A DNA stretch of 64,000 nucleotides from Membranipora membranacea. Lineage: Eukaryota > Bryozoa > Gymnolaemata > Cheilostomatida > Membraniporidae. Below are positions 11,501-21,968 of this stretch, piece after piece; the stretch's first letter is position 1, and each line of letters begins with the position of its first letter. The notes below the pieces were generated by a model that was given only the letters and a program-made list of their open reading frames with translations, was not told the origin of the DNA and did not search any database. A program made the position numbers and the translations under genes. Location of the stretch: assembly GCA_914767715.1 (NCBI GenBank), contig OU612073.1, positions 17,296,001 through 17,360,000 on the forward strand, written 5' to 3'.

Positions 11501-14500
11501 GATATATGAGGGTGAATATGAGTAGCAACAGTATAAACAAAGGCTGCAATAACTGCGCCATTATGTTAGTAGGGCTTAATAATCCTATTGAGGGATTAGA
11601 GAGAAGGTGAAAACACAACCTCTCACTCTGAAAGCCAACTGCCAACTGTTTTGAAAAGTTTTGATGATTTGTTACATATGCAGATAATTGTTCGGCACCA
11701 AGGCTCCTACGGCGGTTTAATTACTGGAAATTCTGTGACCCCCCAACTAAATGTAATTTGGAAAGGAAACTGGACTATTTAGTTTCCCATTAGACTGACT
11801 GAACTCTAAGTGCACAACAATGCTTAGTGCCCTTTGTCCGCTAATTTTGACAGGTTTTGGCTTGAATCTCATAAAGCTGAAGGTTTCTCTCGATCGAAAA
11901 CGAACGCAACCCTGATACGATTGCAACCGAATGACAGGACTCTGTGTAACATTTATCTTCCTCACCTGGTGTCCTTAGATCTTTCGGAGAAGTCCTTTTG
12001 CCCCTGTCAATTACTCCAGCTTCTATTACTGAATCCTCAATATTTGCTCTGGTGGTAATCCTGAAATATGCAATACAAAAAAGCGATTAACTTCTTTACG
12101 TAGAATAATACTGAATAAATTTGCTAAAGGTTTTCGTTAGATATCTAAGCCTGGAGCATTGAGTTGACTAGTCTGGTCAATCCCTTTTTTAAAGAAAACA
12201 TTATTAAACTCCAAGTCATTTGAAACTGTGTCCATTGAAAATGTTGTATCACTGATCAAACTACCAAGACAGCATCAGTCAATTTCTATGGTGCTTGGTG
12301 GAAGGGCAGATTATGGTTTCCTAACTAATGACTCAAGATAAAGTTAGCTCAAAAGGACCCCAATGTGAAAATGAAATAAGTTCTCACACATGAGGTGTTT
12401 CTGTTTACACAAACATACAAATGAAAGGAATCTGTAGAAATAGCACACTGGAAGATTACATACCTTTTAACGAGGGTATAGAAGCAGAGTGATACAGTGA
12501 TAATCAGTAACGTCCCAAATCCGGCTCCTAGAATGATGATCGTAAGATCTGAGAAGGATCTTTTGTTTTCTGTTATGTGTACATTCTCATTTTTCTCGTT
12601 TAGTACACTTTGTACTTAAAATTCAAAATAATTATAATAAAATTATAATAGACAATAAGAAAAAAAAAATAATGAACATTTGTAATGAGACCAACAATTC
12701 AAATTTGTCTTCAGCAATTAGGAAAGATTATCTGGTGGTGAGATTATATCAACTAGCAAGTAATAGTGACTGTATCTTCCTGTCATTTCAGTCAGCATTC
12801 TTTAGGAGTCTTGTTTATTTTCCCAATTTCAATTTGCTCTTCAATTTGAAGATATACAAACAGTTAGTAAGCTATTGTTGCATTAACATGACTCTCTGTA
12901 CAGTGCATTGAGTGCTGTCAACATAAACCAGTTCTCACATGTGCAAGTAAACCAAACAAATGATAGTTGAAGCAGCAACCAGATTTTATTCAACTGCATT
13001 AGAGATGATCAGTAATGGGTGAATTATTCTACCTGTTGTTGTGGAGATGGTTGCTGAATGTTCAGTCCCTGATTGACTAACTTCAGGCGCGATCGCTTTA
13101 CATTCTATCGAAGGTATCCATGTCTCATCCCGACACTCATGGATACGATGCTCGTCAACCTGTGTGTATCCTCTTTCACAGGATGATATATAAATGGATG
13201 TGTTATCCGCAAGAGGAGTGACCGATGCCAGATGGTCTATCTGTTCTGTGCATGACGTCACTTTAAAATAATATTATAGATATAGATATAGAGCACTGTG
13301 TTAAATGATGCTTTGAGACAATTTATAAAAATGGCATGCAGCTCTAGGCTGAAAGAGTGATCATAAAGTTGTAGAATTATAGTGATTAAATGATGTCAAA
13401 ATTAGAAGATGCAAAGCAAACAATGCCTGTATTGTAGTTGCCTCCTCCCTTATGCTCTTACCAAGATAAAAAAAACAGATGGATTTAAAACATGTATATG
13501 AGTTTAATGATGATTTATGATCATTGATGACAATGCCAGTGGCTCGCTAAATAAATATTTTTTTATGTATCTTAGCTATTATATCCTGGACAATTACATA
13601 CAGGATGCAGAACAGCGGGAGGAGGGGGGGGGTAAAAATTACCTGTAAATGAAGAGTGAAGAGTGAAGTCAATGATCTTACCACAACCACATCACATTGC
13701 CACTGGGCAAGGATATGAGTATTTAAGAAATGGGTCAGTTTAATGAATAACCATCATTGGTTATCATTGGGGTCAAATTCCGCTACAAGTTTGTATTACG
13801 CTCAGCTTTAATGTTATCTAAAAATGTGATTTATATTCATAATACCTGAGTATTTCAGGCGAACATATTCCTTCTTTTCTCCTGGAATCCTTGAAGCATA
13901 TCTGAGGTGAAGTGGGTTGTCTCCAGTTTTCATCAACCTTTGTTTGACAATAGATTCCATCACCTCCATCACATAATATACAGGATGATAATTAGACAAG
14001 GGGTTCACCATTTCTGCGAGGATGGAAAAGTGAGGCCAAGCAGAACCGTTCATGTCAATGAACTCGATGTCAAAGGTCACTGTGGCAGTCTTTGGTAAAT
14101 TTACTATTCGCATTGTAGCATCCAGGTTCTGTTGACCGTTTGCGTTATTTACTGAAGTGGAAAAGTCTGTAATGTAGCCTTCTGGTTGTCTTGTCGCATC
14201 AATGGTCAGGCGATTACCTCTGTTGCGCATGTTGTGGTCCATCATGTTTCCCATCGTAAATTTGGGATAAACTAGAAAATACAGAGTCATATTCACACTA
14301 AATAAATTAAGGATTAAGAATAATATATTGGATTGATTATTGATGTGTAGGACCCTTTGTTGCCCTATGATCTCAGTGCCACAGATAAAGCCTTGGCAAT
14401 GGCACTCAATGGATTATGGTTAACTGATCATTTTTGCAAGATCTTACAAAACATGAAAAATCAACATCACTCCATTGGTGAGATAAGTGGAGCAAAAAAT

Positions 14501-15117
14501 ATACATTCCAGTGAGATTACATTCTGGTATAGTCAGGTCAGGACAAAATACTGAGCACTTGCCGTCACCACATAATATCTTTCCTGGTTCAACTATAGCT
14601 CTGATCTACACCCTAAGATTAGAAGAGCATTCTAAAAAAAATAAAAGCAACAGAATGACCAAGTGTTGTTGCTAATGTTTGTTGTTACTGCAAAAAAATT
14701 TCCGATTCACGCAAATATTTAAGTAACCCCTTGAATTTTCCTTACTTGTAAATTCTATGATGAAATCTGTATGATTAAGATGTGCAAGGTCGAGGGATAC
14801 TTCTATCAATCCATCAGAATGCTCTTTCTGTTCCACGCAAGGTTCCTCAGTGTTTCCCATACGTAGCCCTAATCTTCGATCTTCCATACAGGGAGCGTTT
14901 ATTAAAGTTGGTTTGTGGAAAATGATAAGACTCTCCTGTTGACTTCTTATCTTCACTTTGCAGATGCTTGATCTGTTTTCAGATACTGAACTCAATGATC
15001 CTGGGCCGAGGATTCTCCCATAGTTTACAATATCTGAATCCATGAACATGATTAATTCAGTATCCATATGAGATTTACAAAATTGAGCTTCATAATTCGT
15101 CCTGCTCATTCCTATAC
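7835..15117 (-). CDS. Type I membrane receptor with sushi module, 3' part (six exons)
   Basis: Minus-strand exons 15117-14746, 14271-13846, 13260-13033, 12614-12464, 12060-11966 and 8517-7835 have proper AG/GT borders and compatible phases. Joined, they are open for 650 codons and end in a stop. The order is two beta-rich modules, one sushi (CCP) module, a transmembrane helix, a basic stop-transfer segment and a tail of about 260 residues. The extracellular exons are bounded by phase-1 introns on both sides, the classic signature of shuffled extracellular modules. Sushi modules mediate protein contacts in complement regulators, adhesion proteins and receptors. The tail has tyrosine motifs (HDYETL and the C-terminal SVYEVYTI) suitable for SH2-type signalling, which is inference. 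The signal peptide and 5' exons are not in view. A LINE occupies most of the last intron. Confidence 0.75.
8540..11660 (-). mobile_element. CR1/Rex1-like LINE, apparently intact ORF2
   Basis: An uninterrupted frame of 987 codons (11645-8682) encodes a non-LTR retrotransposon protein. In order: a hydrophobic N-terminus (residues about 32-48), a basic patch RSRKRGKRAG (about 97-106), an AP-endonuclease domain with TESWLKPD, MGDFNQL and GSSDHYIM, and a reverse transcriptase with HFRPIALTSCL, FSSAFNTI, GTPQGSVLSPLLF and the catalytic KYADDTCIVG. The 3' end is marked by a microsatellite that reads as repeated AACC on the element strand (near 8540-8563), as in related elements that end in short tandem repeats. 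The frame can also start at the internal ATG at 11561. The lack of stops or frameshifts suggests a young copy. It is inserted in sense orientation in the last intron of the receptor gene. Confidence 0.9.
11966..12060 (-). CDS. Receptor exon E: juxtamembrane cytoplasmic segment
   Basis: This exon has 95 bases, acceptor GCATATTTCAG and donor GTGAGG. It completes the phase-2 codon of exon D and ends in phase 1, as exon F requires. It encodes ITTRANIEDSVIEAGVIDRG followed by KRTSPKDLRTP, a hydrophilic and partly basic cytoplasmic stretch. Confidence 0.65.
12464..12614 (-). CDS. Receptor exon D: transmembrane helix
   Basis: There is no ATG, so ordinary ORF calling misses this exon. Acceptor TGAATTTTAAG is followed by 151 bases and donor GTATGT. 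It starts in phase 1 and ends in phase 2. A short juxtamembrane stretch (VHITENKRSFSD) precedes a helix of about 22 residues beginning LTIIILGAGFGTLLII and ending FYTLVKR, whose basic end fits the cytoplasmic side. Confidence 0.75.
13033..13260 (-). CDS. Receptor exon C: sushi (CCP) module
   Basis: This 228-base exon, phase 1 at both ends, encodes 76 residues. The four-cysteine sushi pattern is clear: SCTEQI, then SSCERGYTQ, then HECRDETW with the conserved tryptophan, then IECKAI. A serine/threonine-rich stalk (HSATISTTTG) follows before the transmembrane exon. Sushi modules are usually encoded by single 1-1 exons, as here. Confidence 0.8.
13846..14271 (-). CDS. Receptor exon B: cysteine-free beta-rich extracellular module
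   Basis: This exon of 426 bases is phase 1 at both ends (acceptor GTATTTTCTAG, donor GTATTA) and encodes about 142 residues without cysteine. Alternating hydrophobic strands are visible (TATVTFDIEFIDMNG, then HLRYASRIPG and YVRLKYSG). The end resembles the end of exon A, so the two modules may be divergent copies of one fold. I do not recognise a named family. Confidence 0.6.
14746..15117 (-). CDS. Receptor exon A: CUB-like extracellular module
   Basis: This exon of 372 bases has an acceptor CTCTATTTCCAG and a donor GTAAGG, phase 1 on both sides, giving about 124 residues. It contains four cysteines (in FCKSH, SICKVKI, APCMED and EPCVEQ), several N-glycosylation sequons and a closing beta-strand-like FIIEFTS. 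Length, cysteine number and the final strand are compatible with a CUB domain, but the match is weak and another beta-sandwich module is possible. Confidence 0.6.
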
Positions 15118-18100
15118 CTGGAAATAGAGTAATTGCACATAACATATTTTACATTTTAATTTTCTAGACTGCTCACTAAAACATGTTGGGCCTGTATTAG
15201 CATTATTCAAACCAGAGTGAATGGTCATTCAAGATTTGTTTGCAGGGTTTATGCTTTAGTAAGCTTACAGCTCTCTCAACATCAACCCACAGCCTAACAA
15301 CAACTTGCTGAGTCAAATTAAAGCATAGGAAAAGTGTGTACTGACATCTAGGGTATAGGCAAAAAACCAAGAGACAGACTGACAAATTTCAAGTTTTACA
15401 TTATATTTGCTGACTGATATTTACTTCATTTATCATGTATTGGAAAGTGCAAAATGAAGTTGATAATATTCACATAAGAAATAACAAAGTTCTTCGTCAC
15501 CGTGAACTACAAACTTGCGTAAAGTTTTGCCTATGCTGCCAGGACTAGGCATATATAATTAATGATAATTATAATACATAATTAAATAATGACACACATG
15601 ACAGTGTGTTGCGCACCTATCAGTACATCAGTTCATACCTACATACACTATGAACGGAGCGTGTGTATCAAATTGATAAGTAACTTACTGTATATAACAT
15701 TTAGTTTTAGCCAGAGTATCATGACCAGCAAAGTAACATTCATCACTATCAAGTCTGTGAAACCTGAAAGATTTGGAAGGATAATATAGTTTCGTAATTC
15801 CGCTGCTGAAACATCATATCATAACATCATATAATATTACAAACTTTGAGATAGGGTGGTTTCAAGAGGTGAAATTTTAGTAATGGCAATTATACGACAG
15901 ACAAAGTATAAAAGAATTTTTACAAGCCTAAAAATTTCCAGCTAGAGCGCGAAGATGTTACTCACCACTAGCAAACCAAATTGCATATACAACATAAAAC
16001 GAGTTAAAGAGACATTTAGCGATACTTGCATTTCTGTAGCTGTATTCTAAAACTATCATCATAAATTCCTCTGTTAAGGCCAATAACTATTTAACCTGTA
16101 TGATTATTGCCCTATGACTGTCACGTTTCAGGTTCAACTTGATAATAGTGAGAAATCATTTTTGAAAGATTTGATTGTTGATGTAATCATAATCCATATT
16201 TATTAAACAAAGCATAATTACTGGTAGAATCTTATCTTTTTTTACAAAATTTTCATGTTTTTGCTCATTTCACAACAGTGGTACAGCATTGCAGAACAGT
16301 CTTGGATGGTCTCACAATTACATTTTATGAGTTTCTAATCCACCTTGGCAATTTTTTGCACAGTTTTCCTCTTATAGAACTAAACAACGGGCTGTTAGTC
16401 TTCGGATTATGCAGCATGTTTTTGCGGTAGGGATGGCAAAATTACCAAATATAAATATGTATCGACGATTATCTTCACGGATAAAGCCAAAATATGCTTG
16501 TTTGAACCATTGTTTATCGAATATGAACCGTGATATCATGCGCCAGTATGATCAGAAAACAATAAATGTAGTTTCAACAAATTGTTGCGAAGGGTATAGC
16601 TGATAACTCATTTGAGCAATTATGAACAGAACTCAACTATTTTGACCTATGTGTCATCCCTATTTTCTACCCTTCAAGACAGCCTATTTTTAGAGCTTTG
16701 TAACTACTAGTTACCAGCTGTAATTGAGACTCTCCCAGCTAGCTTCTTCAATTTCCTCTTTGATTGGACTAACGAGCTCGGTCAGCACACTCATTAATCA
16801 AGCTTATCCAGGGATCAACGCATCAAAGTCCAATCAGATATGTCCCTGAACATATTTACCTCAAAAATACTGAAACTTCCTTTTGTTATGTATTTCAATG
16901 AAGAGCCCATATCAGCAATGAGATGATTCCTACAGCGATTGTGGAGACATTTGATATTTTGCTGCAAATCATTAAAAACACATGTATTTGGCTAATACAT
17001 CCCACAGCCAAGTTAATACACTAGCATCTATCCTCTGGGTTAAGGAGCTATCAAACTACTTGGTGCAGCCTTGTTTCCTGATAGCTATTCAATAGAATAG
17101 TTGATATTACTTATAATCTACCAGACATCAGTAACATTCACAGGCGGACAAATATTTTTCTTACTTTTTTGCATGTTTTTATGTGACTAGCCTGTCTTGT
17201 CAAGACAAATATATCATTTTCCATAACATAAAAACTTGCATCCACCAGCTCAAATCATCATTGATGTGTCTCCCAAACGGATTAAAATGTCTAATCTTCA
17301 AAGTTGTCAAAACAGAAAATGCAACAAAAGCCTCATGATCCAAAGTCTGAAAGCTCTCGAAAACCGTCTCAACTTCATAGTCCTCAAAAAGCGGAGTGGA
17401 AAGCTGGTTAACAGATTTTCAACTAGCTATAACCATGCTTACTGTTAAAACAATGAGGTATAAACAACAAAAACAATTTCTTAAGTTCATCTTTAATAAA
17501 ATCCTTTGGTAACAGTTAACTCCAACAACAGACCGATTCTCTTTTCGTAATAATTTTGTGAAAAATCTTGCAATTGACAGGGAATTTTAGTCCATTCAAA
17601 CTCGACAGCTGTAACACAATGTTGTAAAAATTTGCTGATAATGCAGAATTAGATCAAAAACCAATTCAGCAAACACTTGGAGATCAAGCTAGAGACAAGA
17701 TAAGCATGACTTGTGGCAATGAGTATTTATAATCTTGCTTGTAGTGTATGCAAGATAAAATTCAGCAGCAGTGTCATACCAATAAAAAAAAACACTAATA
17801 GCCAACACAAACACACACTTCTTGCCAAGTCGGAGCACATATTATGATGAAACATCGTGCTGAACAGAAATCTCCCACTGTAAAAAGCTGATTAATTTAT
17901 GCCGATACTCCTAGGTATTACACTGAAAATTTTCTTAGATCAATTTTAGAAAACATTGGAAGTTTACCGCGATATTATTGAGCTTTGGTTATTGTTGCGC
18001 TTTAATTTGAATATGAGGTCATGATGTTCATTATTTTGTTATTTCCTATCAAAAACTTACTAAATGTCAATAATGTACCATTTTTTACAGCTCTATTGTT

Positions 18101-18180
18101 AACGATCAGTGAAGCCAAAATAACATATACACCCTGGATCTTGCATCGATAGATGTCGATGGTTGATTAAAAAAACAGTG
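15118..18180. other. AT-rich stretch, nothing recognised
   Basis: The upstream exons and promoter of the receptor gene might lie here, but no minus-strand exon ending in phase 1 with a signal peptide could be supported. The short ORFs look random. Confidence 0.35.
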
Positions 18181-18185
18181 TTCCA

Positions 18186-18275
18186 ACCCAGTGATATGAA
18201 CTCACAACCTTCAAAACTTTTTCGTTATGGTAGACCGGCGCTCTAACCAACTGAGCCACCTCCTACTACTCCTGT
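18186..18275 (-). repeat. tRNA-derived SINE-like head or tRNA pseudogene
   Basis: On the minus strand, GTGGCTCAGTTGGTTAGAGC forms a good D arm with a pol III A box, and GTGAGTTCATATCAC forms a T-arm-like hairpin with a degenerate B box at the right distance. The anticodon stem does not pair convincingly, which argues against a working tRNA. Confidence 0.55.
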
Positions 18276-19503
18276 CCTACACATGAGACGCCATTCTGTA
18301 AAGCTGCATTTACTACATTCTTTTTTGGCAGAATTTTAAGTCAGATTTTTTCATTAGAATTTTATTTCATATAAGCCATCACAGAGAGCAACGTTATAAA
18401 ACGCATCTTTTTGACATTACTTCCATTAAGCATCATTATTTGGAGATGTAATTAGGTCATTAAATTTAATATGGGCAATGATTATTTACTCAAAACAAGC
18501 TGAAAGATAATACCAAGACAAGCTAAAGATCTTCCTATTCATAGTAGCTCTTGCTTAGCTTTCATACCTAGCCAGCAGTGCATAGCTGTGGCTTCTATTG
18601 TTGAGGTAACCAGTTTTCATAATGTAGCCGAGGGGCGGACAACTAAGTCATCATTTTCTCAAGTTTGCCTTCACTTATAGATAACGGATTCAATGCTACT
18701 CTGTTTAGATTATTGAGGACTGGAGGCACAGAGTTTGACCTGTTTAATTGAGGATTGATCTAAAAACGCTGCACTGCTTGTGATTCTTTTTGAGGAGGTG
18801 AGTTGTTAATATCGTATTTTTTGACTGCGTACTTCTCCTTCTGCAGCATAAAATGCCAACGACGTAGGGATTTTTGTATTTGTATTTACCCAACTGACTA
18901 AACAGCCATTTTAAGTCTACTTTTGTGAATATAATTTTTGTGGGCATAGATTGAATAAGATCTTTCCTTAGGCATGATCTCTGATCTATTCATTAAAAAT
19001 ATATGCTTTATGTTTAATGATAGATAATTACTGGTACAACAATTAATATTGAGCTTGATATTGCACTTTTTATTTTCAGATAAGCTTAGAAGTTGCCATT
19101 TGAGCATCTTCTCTTCTGAGCGACGACTGCAACAGTAGCAGCATGATATCAGTAACACTCCAACAAGAACCATCACCATAGAAAAAAGGAGAAGGTAGTC
19201 CAATTATTACGAAAATTGAGTATCAAACACAGTGACTAATATTTTGCAAGTAGCAAAGCCAATTAGTAAGTTTGACTAATATTTTGCAAGAGGCAACGCC
19301 AATTCAGTAAGTTGATGGCATCACCTTTCAAAGACCAAATTGGTTTCTGATGTAAAAATCCTTGTCAAGACTATCATACACAATCAGTTTTTTTTAAATA
19401 TGAAAAACTTTGATAACATATTGGGCATAAAACATGAAGAGCGTACCCTGCTGTATTGATATGATTGTCATTCACACCCTTTTGTATATTTTGGTTGTTT
19501 CAG

Positions 19504-19620
19504 CCCATAACAATGAAGATGGAGTTGTGATGAGCTCTGTACCAACAAGTTTTAAATACAATCAAGCAGATATTAGATATGCTGATATTGATAACACAGA
19601 CCGCAGCCAATATGACAAGG
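19504..19620 (+). pseudogene. Receptor-tail exon, unit A (NNEDG exon)
   Basis: Between acceptor TTGGTTGTTTCAG and donor AAG|GTGATT the frame reads AHNNEDGVVMSSVPTS, then ADIRYADIDNTDRSQYDK. Two tyrosines in acidic context resemble cytoplasmic signalling motifs. Counterparts at 22351 and 34945 keep the NN-E-VV-VPT core or parts of it. The neighbouring unit-A segment at about 19080 reads SDDCNSSSMISVTLQQEP but has upstream stops, so the unit is probably a decayed gene copy. I do not recognise the family. Confidence 0.4.
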
Positions 19621-21573
19621 TGATTTATTTTTCTCTTAACAACTATGTGCTTCTCTCCATGGTTTTTCACTCCTAACTCCTGGGCTGATTTGTCAATCAC
19701 ATTCCCATTATATCCATCAGTGTCTCAAATAACATATTGTAAAGTTTTGAGGATGGATGCGCAGATAAAAAATGCTCTTCTCGATTTTGTTCATTTGCCT
19801 GTTTTCATGGCTCCCCGCAGATCACATGACTCTTCACAAAGCCACTCAATTTCAGTCCAATGAAAATATTGGCTGTTGTGATCATAGCTTTCATGGTAGC
19901 TAAAAGAGAGCTTAGGAAATAAGTCTTGCGCTATTCCGCAAACTTTATGAATTTCCATGTGCAACATCCATCAGTGTAGCACTATAGGGATGTGACCTCT
20001 AACAACTGTTGCAGTTGAGTCAGTTTGTCATTTATGTCATAGGTTATTTGTTGTGAGAAATTATTTTCTGTTGAAGGAGTGGCAAACTTGTTTAAAAGCC
20101 TCGGTTATTATGGCCTGTAGATTGATAACTGGCCATAACAAACACTGATCATGAGCAATTGATAGAGAAGCTTGATCTAAAATTTCAACTTTTGATGTAA
20201 TTTTGTATTGATGCAACTCTAATCAAACACTAAAATCAATCCCACAATTCACCTCTTTACCGTTATACGAGTATTATTGTGTAAATCCTACAATAAGTAT
20301 ATTATAAGAGTTATACACATATTGGTCAGAACTTCTGTGGGTGTCCGGTCCTCTGATGTTGTGGTTATCCCTAGTTCAAACGTAAGTTAAAATTTCAGGT
20401 AATGACCAGTTTTCGCTAATGGAAAAGAGACAGTGATGTGATCAGAGGCTGTGTAAACTTTGAAGGTATTGGCAGAAGACGCTACATTCATGACGTCTCA
20501 AATGAACTGATGCAACTAGCTGAAAACTCCTGACTGCTCTCTGCCATTATTTTACAACGCTCTATGCAGGTAAGAATTTTGTTGCCAGTATTCTTTTCAC
20601 AAATGTATCAATGAGCTCTTGTGCGTCTCACACAACGGTGAAATTTTTCCTGATTAAATTTATTTCAAGAACCTCACAGCAGGACCGTCATTGTCCAAAT
20701 TCAGGTCTTGTGCCATAAAACCATATTGCTCGTGTTTATATTGCTGTGTTGAAAATGTTTTTTTTTGGCATTATCCTAGTGATTTATTTAAAGCCATGAT
20801 CTTGATGCCACAAGCTTGAGAATCCAACACACTGTAAACAATTGTTCTTTGCTAGAATATGATTTAAAATATGAACACGCGGCTGGTCACTGCGATTATT
20901 CTCAAGCTCAAGTAAAATATCCTATGTTTCTGCAGCTTTCCTAACCATAATGTTTTAATTTCTTTCAGCGCAGTATTCCAGATCTGAGTAAGAACATCAA
21001 GCTGTTAAATGGTGGATAGTTGGTATCAGCTTTCATCTTACCTACTGCCTGTTCGTTATGTGACGAACAGCAATACAGATTGTATCAACAGGTAAGCATA
21101 TATCAATTAGTCTACTCAAACCATTTATATTATATGAATGGAGGATACAATTCTGACCCTCAGCAGGTGTATGGCTTTTCTTGACCACATTTCTCATCTT
21201 TGATTGGGCCACAAGTTCAGAATCTAGAGAAGCTGACACTTGTAAACTTTTGACAATCAGCTTGCTTGAGTTTTTGAAGGTTGTTACTGGGACGTCAATC
21301 AATGCATTACGTGAAAGCTGCCAGATACATAGTTTTATTTAGATCCTGACACAAAACTTTATACTGATGGCGTATCTCTACAAATAGTCACGCTATGTAT
21401 TTCACCACTGATCCATAAATTCATATCCATAAGTATTCTCAAACCCTCAAAAACTTTTTAACTCAATGCTTGTTTAAAGCTCCCCTGCTTTTACTGTAAA
21501 ATGTAGTGCCCAGTATCAGCTTTATGATATGCTTTAGGCTTTATCTGTCTTGAATTGTATGCCACATTTTGTA

Positions 21574-21680
21574 GCCAACAGCACAATCATCAGAGACATT
21601 CAAGTTTGCTGTGGAGATGATATTAGTAACAGGTGGCTTAAATGCATATGTCAGATGTGTGGTCATATAATGACTGTGGA
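21574..21680 (+). pseudogene. Receptor-tail terminal exon, unit A
   Basis: After the acceptor-like TTTTGTAG, the frame reads PTAQSSETFKFAVEM, then NAYVRCVVI and a stop. It aligns with the unit-D terminal exon (35691), where the reading frame is better conserved, and with a stop-containing version in unit B at about 24154. Confidence 0.35.
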
Positions 21681-21968
21681 GAAAAGTTCTGAGAAAACTG
21701 AGACACTTAAAGTTACCCCACACAATACTTATTTATTATATTATTTAAGTTACGTAACGGCATGGGGTAGCTTTGCACACAGAGCTTCAGCTCCACAGAC
21801 ACTAGATAAAATAATTTGCTCAGTGTCAAGTTTGATTGCCTTGACAAACCAATGTTTCCGTCTTTAATTATTAAGGATTCCTGTCACTTTAATGTTATAG
21901 GTCAATCTGGTCGTCAGCTTTCATCGCCCAATTTCAAATGAAAATTTACAGTTTCCGTTTTTTTTTCA

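Larger units (their letters stand above)
19063..21968 (+). repeat. Receptor-tail tandem unit A
   Basis: This is the first of three adjacent units in the same orientation. Landmarks shared with unit B are an exon-like segment after TTTATTTTCAG at about 19080, a second one after TTGGTTGTTTCAG at 19504, the block at 20340-20580 (matching 22945-23145), and a third exon-like segment after TTTTGTAG at about 21574. Spacing between units A and B is about 2.9 kb. Homology left of about 19063 is lost. Confidence 0.75.

Noticed and set aside
13907-14098. Plus-strand ORF opposite the second receptor module
   Set aside because: It is a shadow of exon B, which has splice sites and phase agreement on the minus strand.
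15203-15385. Minus-strand ORF that could be the missing signal peptide of the sushi receptor
   Set aside because: It has no ATG at its start and no donor that would give the phase-1 junction required by exon A.
18186-18275. Functional tRNA gene
   Set aside because: The D and T arms are recognisable but the anticodon stem does not pair, so SINE or pseudogene is more likely. The same holds at 58240-58305.
18898-19203. Minus-strand ORF with a transmembrane-like start (VMVLVGVLLISCC)
   Set aside because: It is antisense to the receptor-tail exon of unit A, whose plus-strand reading and splice acceptor are the parts conserved among copies.
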